This document shows, one piece after another, positions 35,580-45,132 of a DNA stretch of 64,000 nucleotides. The translations under genes were made by a program, and so were the position numbers. This DNA is from JAFCUW01 sp049898325 (GTDB lineage Bacteria; Pseudomonadota; Gammaproteobacteria; Burkholderiales; Burkholderiaceae_D): assembly GCF_049898325.1 (NCBI RefSeq), contig NZ_JAFCXL010000002.1, forward strand, positions 124,001 through 188,000. The letters run 5' to 3'. Every line of letters starts with the position of its first letter. The stretch's first letter is position 1. Below the pieces are notes generated by a model. That model searched no databases and was not told the DNA's origin. It worked only from the letters and a program-made list of their open reading frames with translations.

Positions 35580-36788
35580 ATGAAAATAGTAATTGTGACT
35601 GTCGCACTTCTGTTGAATCTGCTCGTCTACTGGAGAGTTGCAGTCAGCGAAAAATCATGGGTCAATATTTTGACACCGCAGTTTTTACTCTCGATACCAA
35701 TGATCTATGTATTCGAGATTATTTATCTGGTAAACGTAGAAAATTATCTGTCCACATTCGGATATCTTATAATTTTCTCTGCATACGTATTGCCGTTAAT
35801 TTTTTTTGCTGGCGCGTACGTTTACGGTGCCCCCATAAAATTCTTCTTGCTCGATAAGACTGATGCCGTAAATTCAAAGTCGCGTGCCACTATTCTTTTG
35901 TTTAGTGCAGTCGTCTTATATTTGCCGGTCCTTAGAGAGTTCGGATCAGATATTTTTAACCCTAGAGCAATTTATACTGCAACGCGTACCGGGTTTGGAA
36001 TTGCCTATTTTGGTTCAATTGTTCTATGTTATATATTCTTTATCTATATACTATTTAGGCCGGCAGGTACACGCATAGAAAAAATTATTGCGCTGTTGTT
36101 CACCATGGTGTTTGGATACCTTCATGGCAGTAAAGGGCAGATCATTACAGTTATTCTAATGGGATTGCTATACTACTCGGTCGTGCGTGGCGTCCGTTTG
36201 AAAATTATGGCTTTTTTGATATTTTTTTCGGTATTTTCACTGATGGGCGGTATAGTATTTTTCTCTATGTCGACTGGTCTAGAGTTTGGGGACTTACTAC
36301 TATCAATGACCGGGTACTCTGATTACTCGCGCAATGCAGTAATGCTTATTGATGCTGACAAAGGTTTTCATTTCGGAAGAATATTTTTTGAGGATAATTT
36401 TTTCTCACGTATTCCAAGGGCAATCATGCCTGATAAACCGAAGGATTTTGGCAGTTTTTCGCTGGCGTTGCAGTACTTTCCTGAGCGCTTTTATCAGGAT
36501 GAGGGAGCGCCTGCCTTCGGCATTGGCGCGCTTTACGCAGATTTCGGTATTTGGATTCTGGTTTTTCTTTCAATTTCAGGCTTTTTGAGCGGTCTTGCGG
36601 CGAAAACGCTGGTCGTCAGGCTGCGACGTCACCAGCGCCCTGGCGATTTCGCACTGCTATGTTTCTTTTGTGGAATTGTGATCATTCCAGTCGGCTCTGG
36701 TTATTTGTTGCCTGAGCACTTGGTGCTTGCGCTTTTGATGAACGGTGCGTTTCCGTTGATGTTGGTACGAAAGTATAAAAATGAATGA
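35580..36788 (+). CDS. Putative Wzy oligosaccharide repeat-unit polymerase
   Basis: This 402-residue polytopic membrane protein has about 10-11 hydrophobic helices and one larger hydrophilic loop around residues 255-320 (DYSRNAVMLI, RIPRAIMPDKPKDFGS, EGAPAFGIGALYADFG), typical of Wzy polymerases. Sequence conservation in Wzy is low, so position in the locus and topology carry the call. ATG at 35580 is used; a TTG at 35562 is an alternative. Its last 8 nt overlap the next gene's start. Confidence 0.75.
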   Translation: MKIVIVTVALLLNLLVYWRVAVSEKSWVNILTPQFLLSIPMIYVFEIIYLVNVENYLSTFGYLIIFSAYVLPLIFFAGAYVYGAPIKFFLLDKTDAVNSKSRATILLFSAVVLYLPVLREFGSDIFNPRAIYTATRTGFGIAYFGSIVLCYIFFIYILFRPAGTRIEKIIALLFTMVFGYLHGSKGQIITVILMGLLYYSVVRGVRLKIMAFLIFFSVFSLMGGIVFFSMSTGLEFGDLLLSMTGYSDYSRNAVMLIDADKGFHFGRIFFEDNFFSRIPRAIMPDKPKDFGSFSLALQYFPERFYQDEGAPAFGIGALYADFGIWILVFLSISGFLSGLAAKTLVVRLRRHQRPGDFALLCFFCGIVIIPVGSGYLLPEHLVLALLMNGAFPLMLVRKYKNE

Positions 36789-37839
36789 GCGGAAAACGCT
36801 ATTGGTCATGGTGAGTGGTGACGTTATCGGTGGGCACGAGATGCAGCTTGTGCATCTCGTCGAGAAGACTGTTGGAATGTTCGATCATGTCCGTATCCTT
36901 TGCGGTTCTGATGAAACTTTCCAGTATTTTGGTGCGAAGCACGATGCTGTAGAGAAGGTTGACTTCAATGTACGCGGGAAAATCTGGCATCAGTGGCTAG
37001 GCGCGCCAACGATAGTTCCGGTACTTCGCGAATACGTGATGTCGGCAGACGTCGTTTTGGTCAGTGGCGGTACAATCGAAGCCTGCATAGCCGCTAGTCG
37101 GGCGAGCAAATTAATAGATCCCGCCATCCCAGTGATAGCCTATATGCCGATGTATATCGACCGGGCATTGACTCACGGATTGGTAGGTTGGGCATACAAT
37201 TTTCTGGCCAAACAGCTCGCACGCACCATCGATCAATTCATTACCGTTAACAGGATCCAAGCGACGCTTCTTAAGCGTCATCTAGATCGGCCTGCCACTT
37301 ATATCGAAAATGAGATCCGCGCTGTGTCAGCGCCGTTGACGAGTTATGGTCGTCGCTTGATTTTTGTGGGTCGATTTGATGATCGCCAAAAAGGGATCAT
37401 AGATTTAATTAAGTTCGCGGATTCTCCGGGCAACCCGTACCGTGATCTCTACCTGATTGGCGATGGCCCGGATAAGGATTTGATTCTCCAGCGTGCCGAG
37501 CTTGCCTCGAACATTAAGGTCCATCTAATGGGGTGGATGGGTAGCGGCGCCATCGATGCCTTCCTCGGGCAAGAGGATTGCCTTGTAATGAACTCCGCTT
37601 GGGAGGGCGAGCCCCTGGTTATCCGCGAGTTTTCGGCCCGAGGTTTGCCCTGTGTGGTGCGTGATATTGCTGGCATCCGCGGTGTCACCAGGAAAATTCT
37701 TCGTTATCGTACACAAAGTGAGCTATTAGAGATATTACAGCAAGTGCATGCCGGCACGGCGCGTGCGCCCTGTGTGCGCCCTCCACAGTCGCTCGAACGC
37801 GCGACTATGAAACTGCGTAAAGTATTTTTTGTCGAATGA
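36781..37839 (+). CDS. Family 4 (GT-B) glycosyltransferase
   Basis: This 352-residue protein has a GT-B layout. The C-terminal half is recognisable as glycosyltransferase group 1: GRRLIFVGRFDDRQKGIIDL, LYLIGDGPDKD, VHLMGWMGSGAIDAFLG and the donor-binding SAWEGEPLVIREFSARGLP. The N-terminal acceptor domain is divergent (DVIGGHEMQLVHLVE). It is translationally coupled to the polymerase gene by an 8-nt overlap. Sugar specificity is unknown. Confidence 0.83.
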   Translation: MNERKTLLVMVSGDVIGGHEMQLVHLVEKTVGMFDHVRILCGSDETFQYFGAKHDAVEKVDFNVRGKIWHQWLGAPTIVPVLREYVMSADVVLVSGGTIEACIAASRASKLIDPAIPVIAYMPMYIDRALTHGLVGWAYNFLAKQLARTIDQFITVNRIQATLLKRHLDRPATYIENEIRAVSAPLTSYGRRLIFVGRFDDRQKGIIDLIKFADSPGNPYRDLYLIGDGPDKDLILQRAELASNIKVHLMGWMGSGAIDAFLGQEDCLVMNSAWEGEPLVIREFSARGLPCVVRDIAGIRGVTRKILRYRTQSELLEILQQVHAGTARAPCVRPPQSLERATMKLRKVFFVE

Positions 37840-37867
37840 TGAAATTTCAACTGGATTGTACAAGTAG

Positions 37868-38869
37868 ATGAAAATTGCTGTTGATTATAGTTGGCTTGGG
37901 CCTACGGGCATTGGAAGAATGGCCGCCGAGGTGATCAGCCGTGCACCTCCTGAAATTGACATTCTCGGGATACGTGAAGGATGCCAGAATGCCCGCCCAT
38001 ATACGCCAATTGGTCTTGCCTTGGCGATTAGAACATCTGACGCAGATGCTTTCTGGTCACCGGGGTTTATGCCACCGGCGGCCACGTTCAGGACGCCATC
38101 GGCGATCACGATTCACGATCTTACTCATCTGCATTTTTACGGTACCAAGCACCGTTTTTATTACAATCATGTCATTTTGCCGCTGCTTAGAAAGGTCGAC
38201 CTGATATTTACGGTGTCGGATTATACTAAGCTTGAACTGCAGGATTGGTCGGGGATCCCGGATGACAGAATCGTTCGTATCTATAACGGCGTTGATCCGT
38301 CATTTAGTCCTGACGGACCAGCGATTGATATTGGTCGACCGTATATTTTGTATGCCGGAAATCGTCGTGGTTACAAGAATGTTGATAATCTAATGGCGGC
38401 TTTTGCGCGTAGCGGTCTCGCGTCAGATGGGTTTATGCTCGGATTGACAGGGAAACGCGATGCGGCCAGCGAAGCCGTGGAGCGCTCCTTGGATATTGTT
38501 GGGCACGTCCATTATTTCGGTTTCGTAGCAGATGCGATGATGCCGGATCTTTACCGTGGCGCCCATGCAACCGCTTTTGTTTCGCATTACGAAGGATTTG
38601 GTTTGCCTATTGTAGAGTCGATGGCGTGTGGCGTGCCTGTGATTACATCGTTGAACTCTTCAATGCCAGAAGTGGCCGGTGATGCTGCAATTCTGGTAGA
38701 TTCACATTCAATTGATGATATTGCAGACGGGCTCGCCAGAGTTTGCCGAAACATTTCACTGCGGGCAGCGTTGCAAGCCTCGGGATTGGCGCGGGCGGCC
38801 TGTTTTTCATGGGATAGCACTGGCAAGGATTATTGGAACGAATTACGGGCGCTAAAGATGCGTCGTTAG
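37868..38869 (+). CDS. Family 4 (GT-B) glycosyltransferase
   Basis: This 333-residue GT-B enzyme starts MKIAVDYSWLGPTGIGRMAAEV. Its clear group 1 C-terminal domain includes YILYAGNRRGYKNVDNLMAA, VHYFGFVADAMMPDLYRGA and the E-x7-E donor site in HYEGFGLPIVESMACGVPVI. It resembles mannosyl- and rhamnosyltransferases of O-antigen loci, but the donor is not certain. It is 28 nt after the preceding glycosyltransferase. Confidence 0.86.
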   Translation: MKIAVDYSWLGPTGIGRMAAEVISRAPPEIDILGIREGCQNARPYTPIGLALAIRTSDADAFWSPGFMPPAATFRTPSAITIHDLTHLHFYGTKHRFYYNHVILPLLRKVDLIFTVSDYTKLELQDWSGIPDDRIVRIYNGVDPSFSPDGPAIDIGRPYILYAGNRRGYKNVDNLMAAFARSGLASDGFMLGLTGKRDAASEAVERSLDIVGHVHYFGFVADAMMPDLYRGAHATAFVSHYEGFGLPIVESMACGVPVITSLNSSMPEVAGDAAILVDSHSIDDIADGLARVCRNISLRAALQASGLARAACFSWDSTGKDYWNELRALKMRR

Positions 38870-38909
38870 ATGTTAGGCGTTATTATTTTTCCGATTGCAA
38901 TACATCAAT

Positions 38910-39860
38910 ATGAATGAAATTAAGATGATTTCAGCTTTACCGAGGGTGTTGGTTCTATTGGCTTCCAGAAATGGCGCACCTTGGATTCAAGCGCAGCTAG
39001 ACTCGATTATTAATCAGCGCGGAGTCGTAGTTTCGATTGTCGTGCAAGATGATTGTTCAAGCGATCAGACTTGCGAAATCGTAGAGTCAAAGTACTGCAT
39101 CGGGCCACACGCTGTTGTCAGGCTGATAAGGAACTCCACACCAACTGGTTCCGCCGGTGGGAACTTCAAGAAACTGTTCAGGGAGATTGAATTTGATTCA
39201 TTCGCCTATATAGCACTTGCTGATCAGGACGATCTGTGGCTTCCCAATAAACTGGAGCTCGCGGTGCGAGCATTATCTACATCGAATGCGAAGGGCTATT
39301 CTGCTGCCGTTGAGGCGTTCTGGCCGGACGGGAAAGAGGGCGTTCTATCACAAGTGGCCACAGTACGAGGGGCCGATTTTTTGTTCGAAGGCGCTGGCCA
39401 GGGTTGTAGTTTTGTAATTCCCAAGGAAACGTTTGCGAAAGTCCAGGATTTTTGCCGGAACAACGTTGTCGTCGTGAATCAATTTCACTACCATGATTGG
39501 ATGATTTACCTGCTGGTTCGTGCGTGGGGCGAGCAGTGGATCTTTGATCCCGTACCAGGAATGCGATATCGCCAGCATGCGGGAAATGAAATCGGTGCGC
39601 GAGGCAGTTTGAACTCTGTGTTGAGGCGCTTGAAACTGCTGAGAGATGGCTGGTACAGAGTACAGGTGAGTTGTGCCCTGAAAGTTTATGCCTTGGCCGG
39701 CGGGGGCGACCGGATCGTAGGCCGTTTCAGTGATAGTTTTGCGGCCCCCGACTCTGTTCGACGCCGTCTTTATTTAATGTTCTTTTCGTTAATCCATAGC
39801 CGCCGGCGACTTGGGGATCGTTGTGCATTGCTGGGATTTTCATTGCTTGGATGGCTCTAA
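38910..39860 (+). CDS. Family 2 glycosyltransferase (rhamnosyltransferase-like)
   Basis: This 316-residue GT-A enzyme has RVLVLLASRNGAPWIQAQLD at the start, VQDDCSSDQTCEI and LADQDDLWLPNKLELAV, a pattern shared with bacterial rhamnosyltransferases such as RfbF/RfbN-type proteins. dTDP-rhamnose is available from rfbABCD in the same window, so rhamnose transfer is plausible but not proven. ATG at 38910 is chosen; TTG at 38895 and ATG at 38925 are alternatives, and no strong ribosome binding site decides. A weak terminator-like hairpin follows. Confidence 0.82.
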   Translation: MNEIKMISALPRVLVLLASRNGAPWIQAQLDSIINQRGVVVSIVVQDDCSSDQTCEIVESKYCIGPHAVVRLIRNSTPTGSAGGNFKKLFREIEFDSFAYIALADQDDLWLPNKLELAVRALSTSNAKGYSAAVEAFWPDGKEGVLSQVATVRGADFLFEGAGQGCSFVIPKETFAKVQDFCRNNVVVVNQFHYHDWMIYLLVRAWGEQWIFDPVPGMRYRQHAGNEIGARGSLNSVLRRLKLLRDGWYRVQVSCALKVYALAGGGDRIVGRFSDSFAAPDSVRRRLYLMFFSLIHSRRRLGDRCALLGFSLLGWL

Positions 39861-39897
39861 GTTACAGCCGTGCGGCCAGCGGCGTCCATCGTCGGTT

Positions 39898-39919
39898 ATC
39901 GTTTTAGAACGATTGCTTT
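39898..39919 (+). terminator. Weak terminator-like hairpin at the end of the polysaccharide operon
   Basis: ATCGTT-TTAG-AACGAT (39898-39913) is followed by TGCTTTT. The stem is short and the T-run broken, so termination may be inefficient. Confidence 0.35.
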
Positions 39920-39965
39920 TCTCCGGACGCGGCCAGGCGTAAATGGATACGCTTAGTGATGAATT

Positions 39966-41453
39966 TCAATATGCGCCATTTTTACCTAGCAACACTTTCG
40001 CTGTACGTAACAAAATAACAACGTCATTAAACAATGACCAGTTTTTTACATACCAGGCATCGAGATACACCCTCGTCTCATAGCTGACGTCATTTCGACC
40101 GCTAATCTGCCACAAGCCAGTAATTCCCGGCTTAGCCTCAAGATAGTAATCTACCTGATTGCCGTACCGTTCAAGTTCGGCCTGTACAACCGGACGCGGG
40201 CCGACCAGGCTCATGTCACCTTTCAATACATTCCATAGCTGTGGCAATTCGTCGAGGCTGGTGCGGCGCAGGAAATGCCCGATTCGTGTGATTCGTGGAT
40301 CTGCTTTCAGTTTGAAATCGCGCTCCCATTCCTCCCTTGCTGCCGGGTCGTTCGCCAACAGCTCCGCAAGAAGTTGGTCGGCGTTCTTTGCCATCGTGCG
40401 GAATTTATAACAAGGGAAAACACGACTTCCCTGGCCAATCCTCTTGTGACCGTAGAAAATCGGGAAGCCGGAACGCATGACGCTCACTGCGATCCATAGC
40501 AAGATGGGCAGCCCAGCCAGCAGCACCAGACTGGCAACAGTCAGATCAAACATGCGTTTGATCAATTGAGGCAAGCGGCGCGCGAGATTATTGCGTACGG
40601 TCAAAAGCAAGACTTCGTGGGCGAAAAAATGGTTGGCTTCCAGGCCATATAAGGGCAATCCCCTAATCGCTGGCACCAATTGCAGTTCACGGGTTGCTCG
40701 GCTGAGTTGCTGGATCAACCCCTGATACGTGTCCAGTCCACCTTGTTCAAGGGCCATCACGACATGCGGATTATCGAGGTAGGCGAGCGTCTGGGTGGGA
40801 TCCGCGCCCACGGTAATGTAAGGCACGACGTGGCCGTCGCGATCATGGAACTTGAAATCGGGTTTGCTTATTCCAACTGGCAAAAGAAATGCCGTCAGGC
40901 GATAGCCCATCAATGGTTCATCGTGAAACGCCAAAGCTGTTTGAAACGCGTTCTCCCCCCACCCGATGATCACCATCGGGCGTATCCAGCCTCCGCTTCG
41001 CATCAGCAGGTATTTTGCCGCTGCCCGAAAGGTCAGTAAAAGGAGCGGTATCATGAACCAGTTAAGGAGAAATCGCGTCCGTGAAAATTCATACTTGCCG
41101 ATTGAAAATACCGCTGCATTAATTACTGCAAGTGCCACCACCACCGTCAATAAATCTCGGATCTCGTTCGAAAATGGTTTTCGCTTCGAATAGCTTCCTT
41201 TTGATTCGAATGCGAATATTCCAAACAGCATAAATATAATGTACGATTGCAATAGACTGCCAACTCGAGCATCTGTTCGCCAATTGAGTATATCCTTTAG
41301 TGAGTTGAATTCAATCAAACCCACCATTATGATGGCAAGGACAAAGGCGGTTAACATGGCAAAAATATCTACCGCAATAAGTAGGTACTTTTCCGCGTTT
41401 GGGATAGTGTGCCATTTCTTTTTTGGCAAAAATACGGTATCGATAATTTTCAT
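39966..41453 (-). CDS. Undecaprenyl-phosphate sugar-1-phosphate transferase (WbaP family)
   Basis: This 495-residue protein has the long WbaP layout: four or five N-terminal helices (about 22-140), a central Rossmann-like cytoplasmic domain (VIIGWGENAFQTALAFHDEP), another helix near 310-330, and the C-terminal catalytic PHPT domain. That domain shows YKFRTM, RRTSLDELPQLWNVLKGDMS, GPRP and KPGITGLWQISGRNDVSYE. It transfers hexose-1-phosphate, often galactose or glucose, to undecaprenyl phosphate and so begins repeat-unit assembly. It is on the opposite strand and converges on the glycosyltransferase operon, so it must have its own promoter. Confidence 0.92.
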   Translation of the reverse strand: MKIIDTVFLPKKKWHTIPNAEKYLLIAVDIFAMLTAFVLAIIMVGLIEFNSLKDILNWRTDARVGSLLQSYIIFMLFGIFAFESKGSYSKRKPFSNEIRDLLTVVVALAVINAAVFSIGKYEFSRTRFLLNWFMIPLLLLTFRAAAKYLLMRSGGWIRPMVIIGWGENAFQTALAFHDEPLMGYRLTAFLLPVGISKPDFKFHDRDGHVVPYITVGADPTQTLAYLDNPHVVMALEQGGLDTYQGLIQQLSRATRELQLVPAIRGLPLYGLEANHFFAHEVLLLTVRNNLARRLPQLIKRMFDLTVASLVLLAGLPILLWIAVSVMRSGFPIFYGHKRIGQGSRVFPCYKFRTMAKNADQLLAELLANDPAAREEWERDFKLKADPRITRIGHFLRRTSLDELPQLWNVLKGDMSLVGPRPVVQAELERYGNQVDYYLEAKPGITGLWQISGRNDVSYETRVYLDAWYVKNWSLFNDVVILLRTAKVLLGKNGAY

Positions 41454-42211
41454 TGCTGTCGGGAATCCTGTACGCGAGTTCGGGGAGGCTGAGATGCTCC
41501 GTGCGCATCAATATTGATGCTTTCATCAATCACGATAAACTCGGGTGGCGCGATGTGCACACCGCGCAGCGGCAGCGTGCGTTCACAGCCACGTCTGTGC
41601 CTCTGCGGGGCAAATTGACAAGTCAGCAAGGTGGTCTGTGACCCATGCATCGTGAATGACGCACCATTTTAGTGACAATGGATCCTGCAAGCAATGACAA
41701 TCCGTTACATCGATCGAAAACTAGGGAATCTTCCATGAGTGTGGTAATTGTGGCGTGTCAAAAATTCTGACGGCCTTAATTTCGTAGCATTGCGGTAGAC
41801 CGCTATCGCAGCAGTGCAGTGTGAGTTATGGGCCGATCGCTTATCCAGGCGTCATCCCGAATGGTGTCGCTGACGGGGTTGTTCTCGCCCGGGACTGATG
41901 AGATTGCCTATTCACATTTTCTTGCGCGTTGGGCGATTTCGTATTCGGAAAATTGTATTTGTCAAGAGAAAAATCTTCGCCGTTTAATTCGTTTATTTTA
42001 GGCAATATTTTATGACGAGATTTTTATGTCCACTTACTACCGAACAGGGATGTTAAACATTCAAATCTGCCTAAAAGGTGGCCTGATCCAATCGATCTTT
42101 TGCCCAGTCGGCGCGACGAGGTCGCATTATTTGTTGGAGCAATGGTAAACTGCCGGCTTCCTGTTGCACTACGATCGCCTGCAACTGTTGCTTCTATACG
42201 AATGGGTAATT
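41454..42211. promoter_or_regulatory. Divergent region between the WbaP-type gene and yjbH-PAP2
   Basis: This 758-nt intergenic region has no convincing gene; a 57-codon frame at 41828-42001 has no ribosome binding site and was rejected. Both flanking genes start outward from it, so it should hold two promoters, and the part around 41930-42030 is AT-rich. I could not define a -35/-10 pair of good quality. Confidence 0.35.
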
Positions 42212-45064
42212 GTGTCAAAATTATTAGAGAATTGTGCAATCTGGACTTGCGCGGGCTGCGCTGTGCTGAGCGCTGTCGCTGCCAACGCTAGCACGCCGAA
42301 TCTTCAGGGTCAGTCAGGTTACATTAATATGCCGAGCGCGCGCGTCGAAGCCGATGGCACCTTTTCAACTGGTTACAGCTATGACCGGCCGTATGGGGCA
42401 CTGTGGGTTTCAGCAACGGTGTTGCCATTTTTGCAAATGACTGGCCGGTATGTTTCATTCAATGGAATCCCCGGTTTTTCTGATGTTGCGGGCGAGTATG
42501 GCAGCGGCTACGGGCGTTACAAGGACAAGGTTGTTGATACCAAGATTCGTTTGTTCGACGAGGCTGGTTGGCGACCGGCACTGGCGTTTGGCGCGACCGA
42601 CATTCTTGGAACCGAGTTGTTTAAGGCGCAATATCTTGCCGCGACAAAGTCGTTCGATCTTGCCGGGAATGTTGAGGCGACACTGGGGTTTGGCCGTGGC
42701 CGCATCGATGGTGGCTTTGCCGGGGTGCGCTGGTCGCCCGTGGGATTGCGTGGATGGACTGTAGTTGCGGAATATGATGCGAACGATTACAGCCACGATT
42801 ATTTGAGCGCTGCCACTGGCGCGGCTGCGCGCAGGAAAGGTCCATCTGCGGGCCTTGAATACCGGTGGGGCTGGCTCGGCGCGCAGATCGCCAGGCAGCG
42901 CGATCACTTTAGCGCCAATGCGTTTGTCTCGATCCCGCTGTCACAGCGAGAGTTTGTCCCGAAGTTCAACGAGCCGAAGGTTTTCGAGCAAAAGGACGCG
43001 CCCGCGCGCGCCTCTCTGGCCGATTGGCAGCGCGACGGCAAGCCGGCCGCCGCCTTGGTGCAGGCATTGGCGGCCCAGGATTTCAAAAATATTCGCTTGG
43101 TATTCGATGGTCCCGTATTGAAGCTGACCTTGAATAACAACCGCATCTCCAATCTTGGGCGCGCCATTGGCCGCGCCAGTCGGACCGCGCTCGCGTTCGC
43201 GCCGGCCGGCACCCGCTCCTTTCAGATAACGTACACGCAAAATGAGCAACCGGTGGCGACGTATGAGTTCCTCGACCTGTATGCCTTGAGCTATTATTTG
43301 GGCGGCACCATCGACCGCCAGGCCTTCCTGAAAACAGTGATCATTCGCCCGGCAATCCCAGGCGATCGTATCGATTCGCTCGATCAGCCATCGCTGATGG
43401 CGGGACTGGACGAAGTGACGTCGATGGGCGTCGATATCGGTCACGATGGCAACGCCGTTCAGGTGCGGACCGAGGATCGCGAAGCGAACCGTTTTCGCCT
43501 GGCGCCGAAGTTGGGCCTGTTCGTCAATGACCCCAGTGGCGCCTTGCGCTACGAAATCGATGCGGCTGCCTATTATGATCGTCGGCTGCGGCCGGGGATG
43601 TATCTGAACGGGGCAGTCACCGCAAAGTTGATCGAGACGGTATCTGGCGTCACGCAGGAATCGAACAGCTTGTTGCCCCACGTGCGTACGGATATTGCCG
43701 AGTATAAGCGCGGTTCCCGCTTCAAGCTGAACAAGTTGATGGTGAATCAATTCGAGATGCCCGCGGAAAACTGGTACAGCCGTGTTTCAGCCGGCTTTTA
43801 CGAGGAAATGTTTCGTGGCGTTGGCGGTCAAGTGATGTATGCGCCGAAGGACACGCGCTGGGCGGCCGATCTGACGGTCGACCTTTTGCAGCAGCGTGGC
43901 TTTTCGGGCTGGCTCGATGCGCGCGACTACCGCACCGTCACTGCGCTAGGGGCATTACACTATCGACTGCCTTCCGATATTTCGCTGACGGCACGCGCCG
44001 GACGTTTCCTTGCCCGCGATACCGGGGTGCGCCTGGAAGCGAAGCGACGTTTCCTTTCTGGAATTGAAATTGGCGCGTGGTACACCCGTACCAATGGCAA
44101 TGACACCACCGATCCCGGCACGCCGCGCAACCCTTATCACGACAAAGGTGTGTTTGTAAATATTTCATTAAGCAGCATGCTGACGAAGGATACCCAGGCC
44201 GCAGCCAGCATCGCCATTGCTCCCTGGACGCGCGATGTCGGTCAAATGGTTGCATCTCCGGGCGATCTGTACGACATGATCGAAAAGCCTCGGCGCGATC
44301 TGGCCATCTTCGACGGCCTCGGCAATCTGAGCGAGCGGCCCGACGAGCAGGCGCTCGCCGCCCTGTATGTCGATCCGAAGCCCCTGATTAACCCCTGGCC
44401 GGCCTTCCGCATGCGTCTCGAGCAGGCGTCGTCATCGAGCCCGACCATGCCGGAGTGGATTGGCGGCGGCGCCGCGGCAGGCGCGGCCTTGCTGGCCGGC
44501 GCCGCGCTCGACAAACCGGTCGACCGTTTCGTCAAGAAGCACCAGGAAAACCGCGTCATGCGTACTTTCGGCAACTTTGGCAAGGCCATGCCGCTCGTCC
44601 TGGTGGGCGGCGCCGGTGCGGCGCTGGCGTTCGGCGAAGAGCGTGCACAGAACATCGGCCTGATCTCGCTGGAAGCGGTGGCGGCCTCGATCGGCATCAC
44701 CCAGGTCGGCAAGTATGCGGTCGGGCGCGCCCGTCCGGGCGCCGAGCAGGGGGCCTGGTCGCAGGTCGATGGCAACCGGTCGAATACGTCCTTTCCGTCA
44801 GGCCACAGCGCCGTGTCATTTGCCGCCGTCACACCGTTTGCCAAGGAATACGATGCGCCATGGCTGTACGGGGTAGCCGCGCTGAGCTCAGCCGGTAGGG
44901 TGGCGGCGCGCCAGCACTGGGTGTCCGATACCGTCGCCGGTGGCGTGGTGGGATACGCCGTCGGTAGCTGGTTGTGGCAGTCGCAACGGGAAAACCGCGG
45001 CTCGATCCTGTCGGTGATGCCGGGGCCGAAGTCGATCAACGTTGCCTGGAGCGGCGCGTACTGA
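42212..45064 (+). CDS. YjbH-domain exopolysaccharide protein fused to a PAP2 phosphatase
   Basis: This is a 950-residue exported protein. The likely start is GTG at 42212, giving a signal peptide that ends ANA before STPNLQG. Residues about 28 to 740 are a YjbH-type domain (GYINMPSARVEADGTFSTGY, repeated amphipathic beta-strands), predicted as an outer-membrane beta-barrel linked to exopolysaccharide release. The last 200 residues carry all PAP2 acid phosphatase motifs: KYAVGRARP, SFPSGHSAVSF and SSAGRVAARQHWVSDTVAGG. PAP2 enzymes dephosphorylate polyprenyl or lipid pyrophosphates. The fusion would place the phosphatase in the periplasm, tied to the outer membrane (inference). A strong terminator follows. 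Confidence 0.82.
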   Translation: MSKLLENCAIWTCAGCAVLSAVAANASTPNLQGQSGYINMPSARVEADGTFSTGYSYDRPYGALWVSATVLPFLQMTGRYVSFNGIPGFSDVAGEYGSGYGRYKDKVVDTKIRLFDEAGWRPALAFGATDILGTELFKAQYLAATKSFDLAGNVEATLGFGRGRIDGGFAGVRWSPVGLRGWTVVAEYDANDYSHDYLSAATGAAARRKGPSAGLEYRWGWLGAQIARQRDHFSANAFVSIPLSQREFVPKFNEPKVFEQKDAPARASLADWQRDGKPAAALVQALAAQDFKNIRLVFDGPVLKLTLNNNRISNLGRAIGRASRTALAFAPAGTRSFQITYTQNEQPVATYEFLDLYALSYYLGGTIDRQAFLKTVIIRPAIPGDRIDSLDQPSLMAGLDEVTSMGVDIGHDGNAVQVRTEDREANRFRLAPKLGLFVNDPSGALRYEIDAAAYYDRRLRPGMYLNGAVTAKLIETVSGVTQESNSLLPHVRTDIAEYKRGSRFKLNKLMVNQFEMPAENWYSRVSAGFYEEMFRGVGGQVMYAPKDTRWAADLTVDLLQQRGFSGWLDARDYRTVTALGALHYRLPSDISLTARAGRFLARDTGVRLEAKRRFLSGIEIGAWYTRTNGNDTTDPGTPRNPYHDKGVFVNISLSSMLTKDTQAAASIAIAPWTRDVGQMVASPGDLYDMIEKPRRDLAIFDGLGNLSERPDEQALAALYVDPKPLINPWPAFRMRLEQASSSSPTMPEWIGGGAAAGAALLAGAALDKPVDRFVKKHQENRVMRTFGNFGKAMPLVLVGGAGAALAFGEERAQNIGLISLEAVAASIGITQVGKYAVGRARPGAEQGAWSQVDGNRSNTSFPSGHSAVSFAAVTPFAKEYDAPWLYGVAALSSAGRVAARQHWVSDTVAGGVVGYAVGSWLWQSQRENRGSILSVMPGPKSINVAWSGAY

Positions 45065-45100
45065 CCGTCCGGCGCAGCGCTGTCGGCACCGACAATCCGG

Positions 45101-45129
45101 CCCGGCCTTGTGCCCGGCCGGGTTTTTTT
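45101..45129 (+). terminator. Intrinsic terminator after yjbH-PAP2
   Basis: A 7-bp perfect stem, CCCGGCC (45101-45107) with GGCCGGG (45116-45122), is followed by seven T. It lies 37 bp after the stop and just before the convergent dgkA. Confidence 0.85.
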
Positions 45130-45132
45130 ACG

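Noticed and set aside
39898..39919. Hairpin as a bidirectional terminator also serving the WbaP-type gene
   Set aside because: On the minus strand no T-run follows the stem.
41828..42001. 57-codon frame upstream of yjbH-PAP2
   Set aside because: No ribosome binding site, no signal peptide or known motif; probably chance.
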